Part shown: positions 63,540 to 64,000 of the stretch, piece after piece | Layout of the letters: the number at the start of each line of letters is the position of its first letter | Position numbering within the stretch: the stretch's first letter is position 1 | Assembly: GCA_016721115.1 (NCBI GenBank) | Contig: JADKIW010000001.1 | Coordinates: 3,859,501-3,923,500, forward strand | Direction of reading: 5' to 3' | DNA from: Candidatus Defluviilinea proxima | GTDB lineage: Bacteria > Chloroflexota > Anaerolineae > Anaerolineales > Villigracilaceae | DNA: 64,000 bases | Position numbers and translations under genes: made by a program | The notes under the pieces: generated by a model | What the model was told of the DNA's origin: nothing | Database searches by the model: none | The model's input: only the letters and a program-made list of their open reading frames with translations

Positions 63540-63931
63540 AATCAGATGTCTCGATGTTTTTGCTTGCCACTTTCTCTTATATCGCACAAATTGCAGATAT
63601 ATTGTACGTGTGCTCGGTTCTCAGAATTAACCCTTATATAAGGTTTGGCATAACATTCACATACTTCACCTTAGTTATGAATGTTTTTATCGAGGATGAA
63701 AACTTGAGGAATATGATTGAAAAAACGCTGGTTTCCCATATCTTCTATAAAGTAACCGATGGAAGCAGCTTTGAAAACATATCTTTTTTCGAGTATTGCA
63801 AGCGAGTAGAGGAAAAGTCTTTGCTTAACTCAATTCTCGAAAAAATGAAGGACAAGGAAATTGATATTTTCGAGGACGGTACATCCAAAATAGTCCAAAT
63901 CATTAAAGAAGAATTTGATGCAATACTTTAG
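63536..63931 (+). CDS. Uncharacterised protein, third gene of the right-edge cassette
   Basis: A 131-residue frame starting GTG 63536 within the previous stop (GTGA), or at ATG 63554. The N-terminal part is hydrophobic (FLLATFSYIAQIADILYVCSV) and could be a buried or membrane helix. The rest is helical and charged (MIEKTLVSHIFYKV; FFEYCKRVEEKSLLNSILEK). No family is recognised. It could be a separate, translationally coupled gene or the C-terminal part of the preceding gene after a frameshift. The final 69 bases of the window hold no recognised feature. Confidence 0.6.
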   Translation: MKSDVSMFLLATFSYIAQIADILYVCSVLRINPYIRFGITFTYFTLVMNVFIEDENLRNMIEKTLVSHIFYKVTDGSSFENISFFEYCKRVEEKSLLNSILEKMKDKEIDIFEDGTSKIVQIIKEEFDAIL

Positions 63932-64000
63932 GTTGAATCGCTTTTCAGGTTGTAGTTTGTGGTATGGGCAACAACACACCCCAAAAAGCGTGCGCTAGAT

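Overview
The window looks like part of a Chloroflexota chromosome, most likely class Anaerolineae. This is inferred from gene content; no rRNA or tRNA gene is present to anchor it. Supporting signs are a fused transaldolase/phosphoglucose isomerase, a Tad pilus operon with no outer-membrane secretin (as expected in a single-membrane cell), a DegS/DegU-type pair, several large GT-C-like membrane proteins, and an A2-type (YSHPxVY) heme-copper oxidase with fused subunits. Coding density is high and almost everything is chromosomal housekeeping. I found no insertion sequence, CRISPR array, prophage, tRNA or rRNA.

Layout. 1-5.3 kb (minus): non-oxidative pentose phosphate operon (tkt, small membrane protein, rpiB, membrane protein, tal-pgi cut by the window edge). 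5.4-8.9 kb (plus): NahK-like sugar kinase, DOMON-like protein, TlpA-like thioredoxin, degenerate Lgt-like protein, folB. 8.9-11 kb (minus): folE, hpf, comF. 11-18.7 kb (minus): Tad pilus genes cpaB-cpaE-tadA-tadB-tadC, preceded by a DegU/DegS two-component pair with its own promoter and terminator. 18.7-25.5 kb (minus): three overlapping GT-C-like membrane protein genes, a GNAT, a lipid kinase and an EamA transporter. 25.7-35.1 kb (plus): MoxR-sulfotransferase-VWA, then five stand-alone receiver-domain genes interleaved with a GNAT, a membrane protein and a flavin monooxygenase, then a thioesterase. 35.1-36.4 kb (minus): lipoprotein, AlaX. 36.5-45.6 kb (plus): repeat protein, a Gld-like ABC export/gliding-type module, rpoD, two membrane proteins. 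45.6-59.4 kb (minus): membrane glycosyltransferase-like protein, the whole cytochrome oxidase and its assembly set (ctaC-ctaD-ctaE, then SCO, cupredoxin-like, SURF1, half-CtaA/CtaB fusion), peroxiredoxin, a receiver, moeA fusion, a DUF559 gene bracketed by inverted GC-rich repeats, guaB. 59.8-61 kb (plus): purA. 61.2-64 kb (plus): an AT-rich three-gene cassette of unknown function behind a very good promoter.

Three genes (tadB, a GT-C-like membrane protein, ctaD) carry clear single-base frameshifts at or close to short homopolymer runs, each repaired by adding one base, and a fourth gene pair at the right edge could be explained the same way. The simplest reading is long-read assembly error, but the tadB site is also a textbook -1 slippery heptamer and deserves a direct check.

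The least explained parts are the right-edge cassette (61363-63931), the cluster of receiver-only genes with no kinase, the sulfotransferase inserted between MoxR and its VWA partner, the DUF559 cassette between guaB and moeA, and the terminator-like hairpin directly behind the promoter of the ABC operon.
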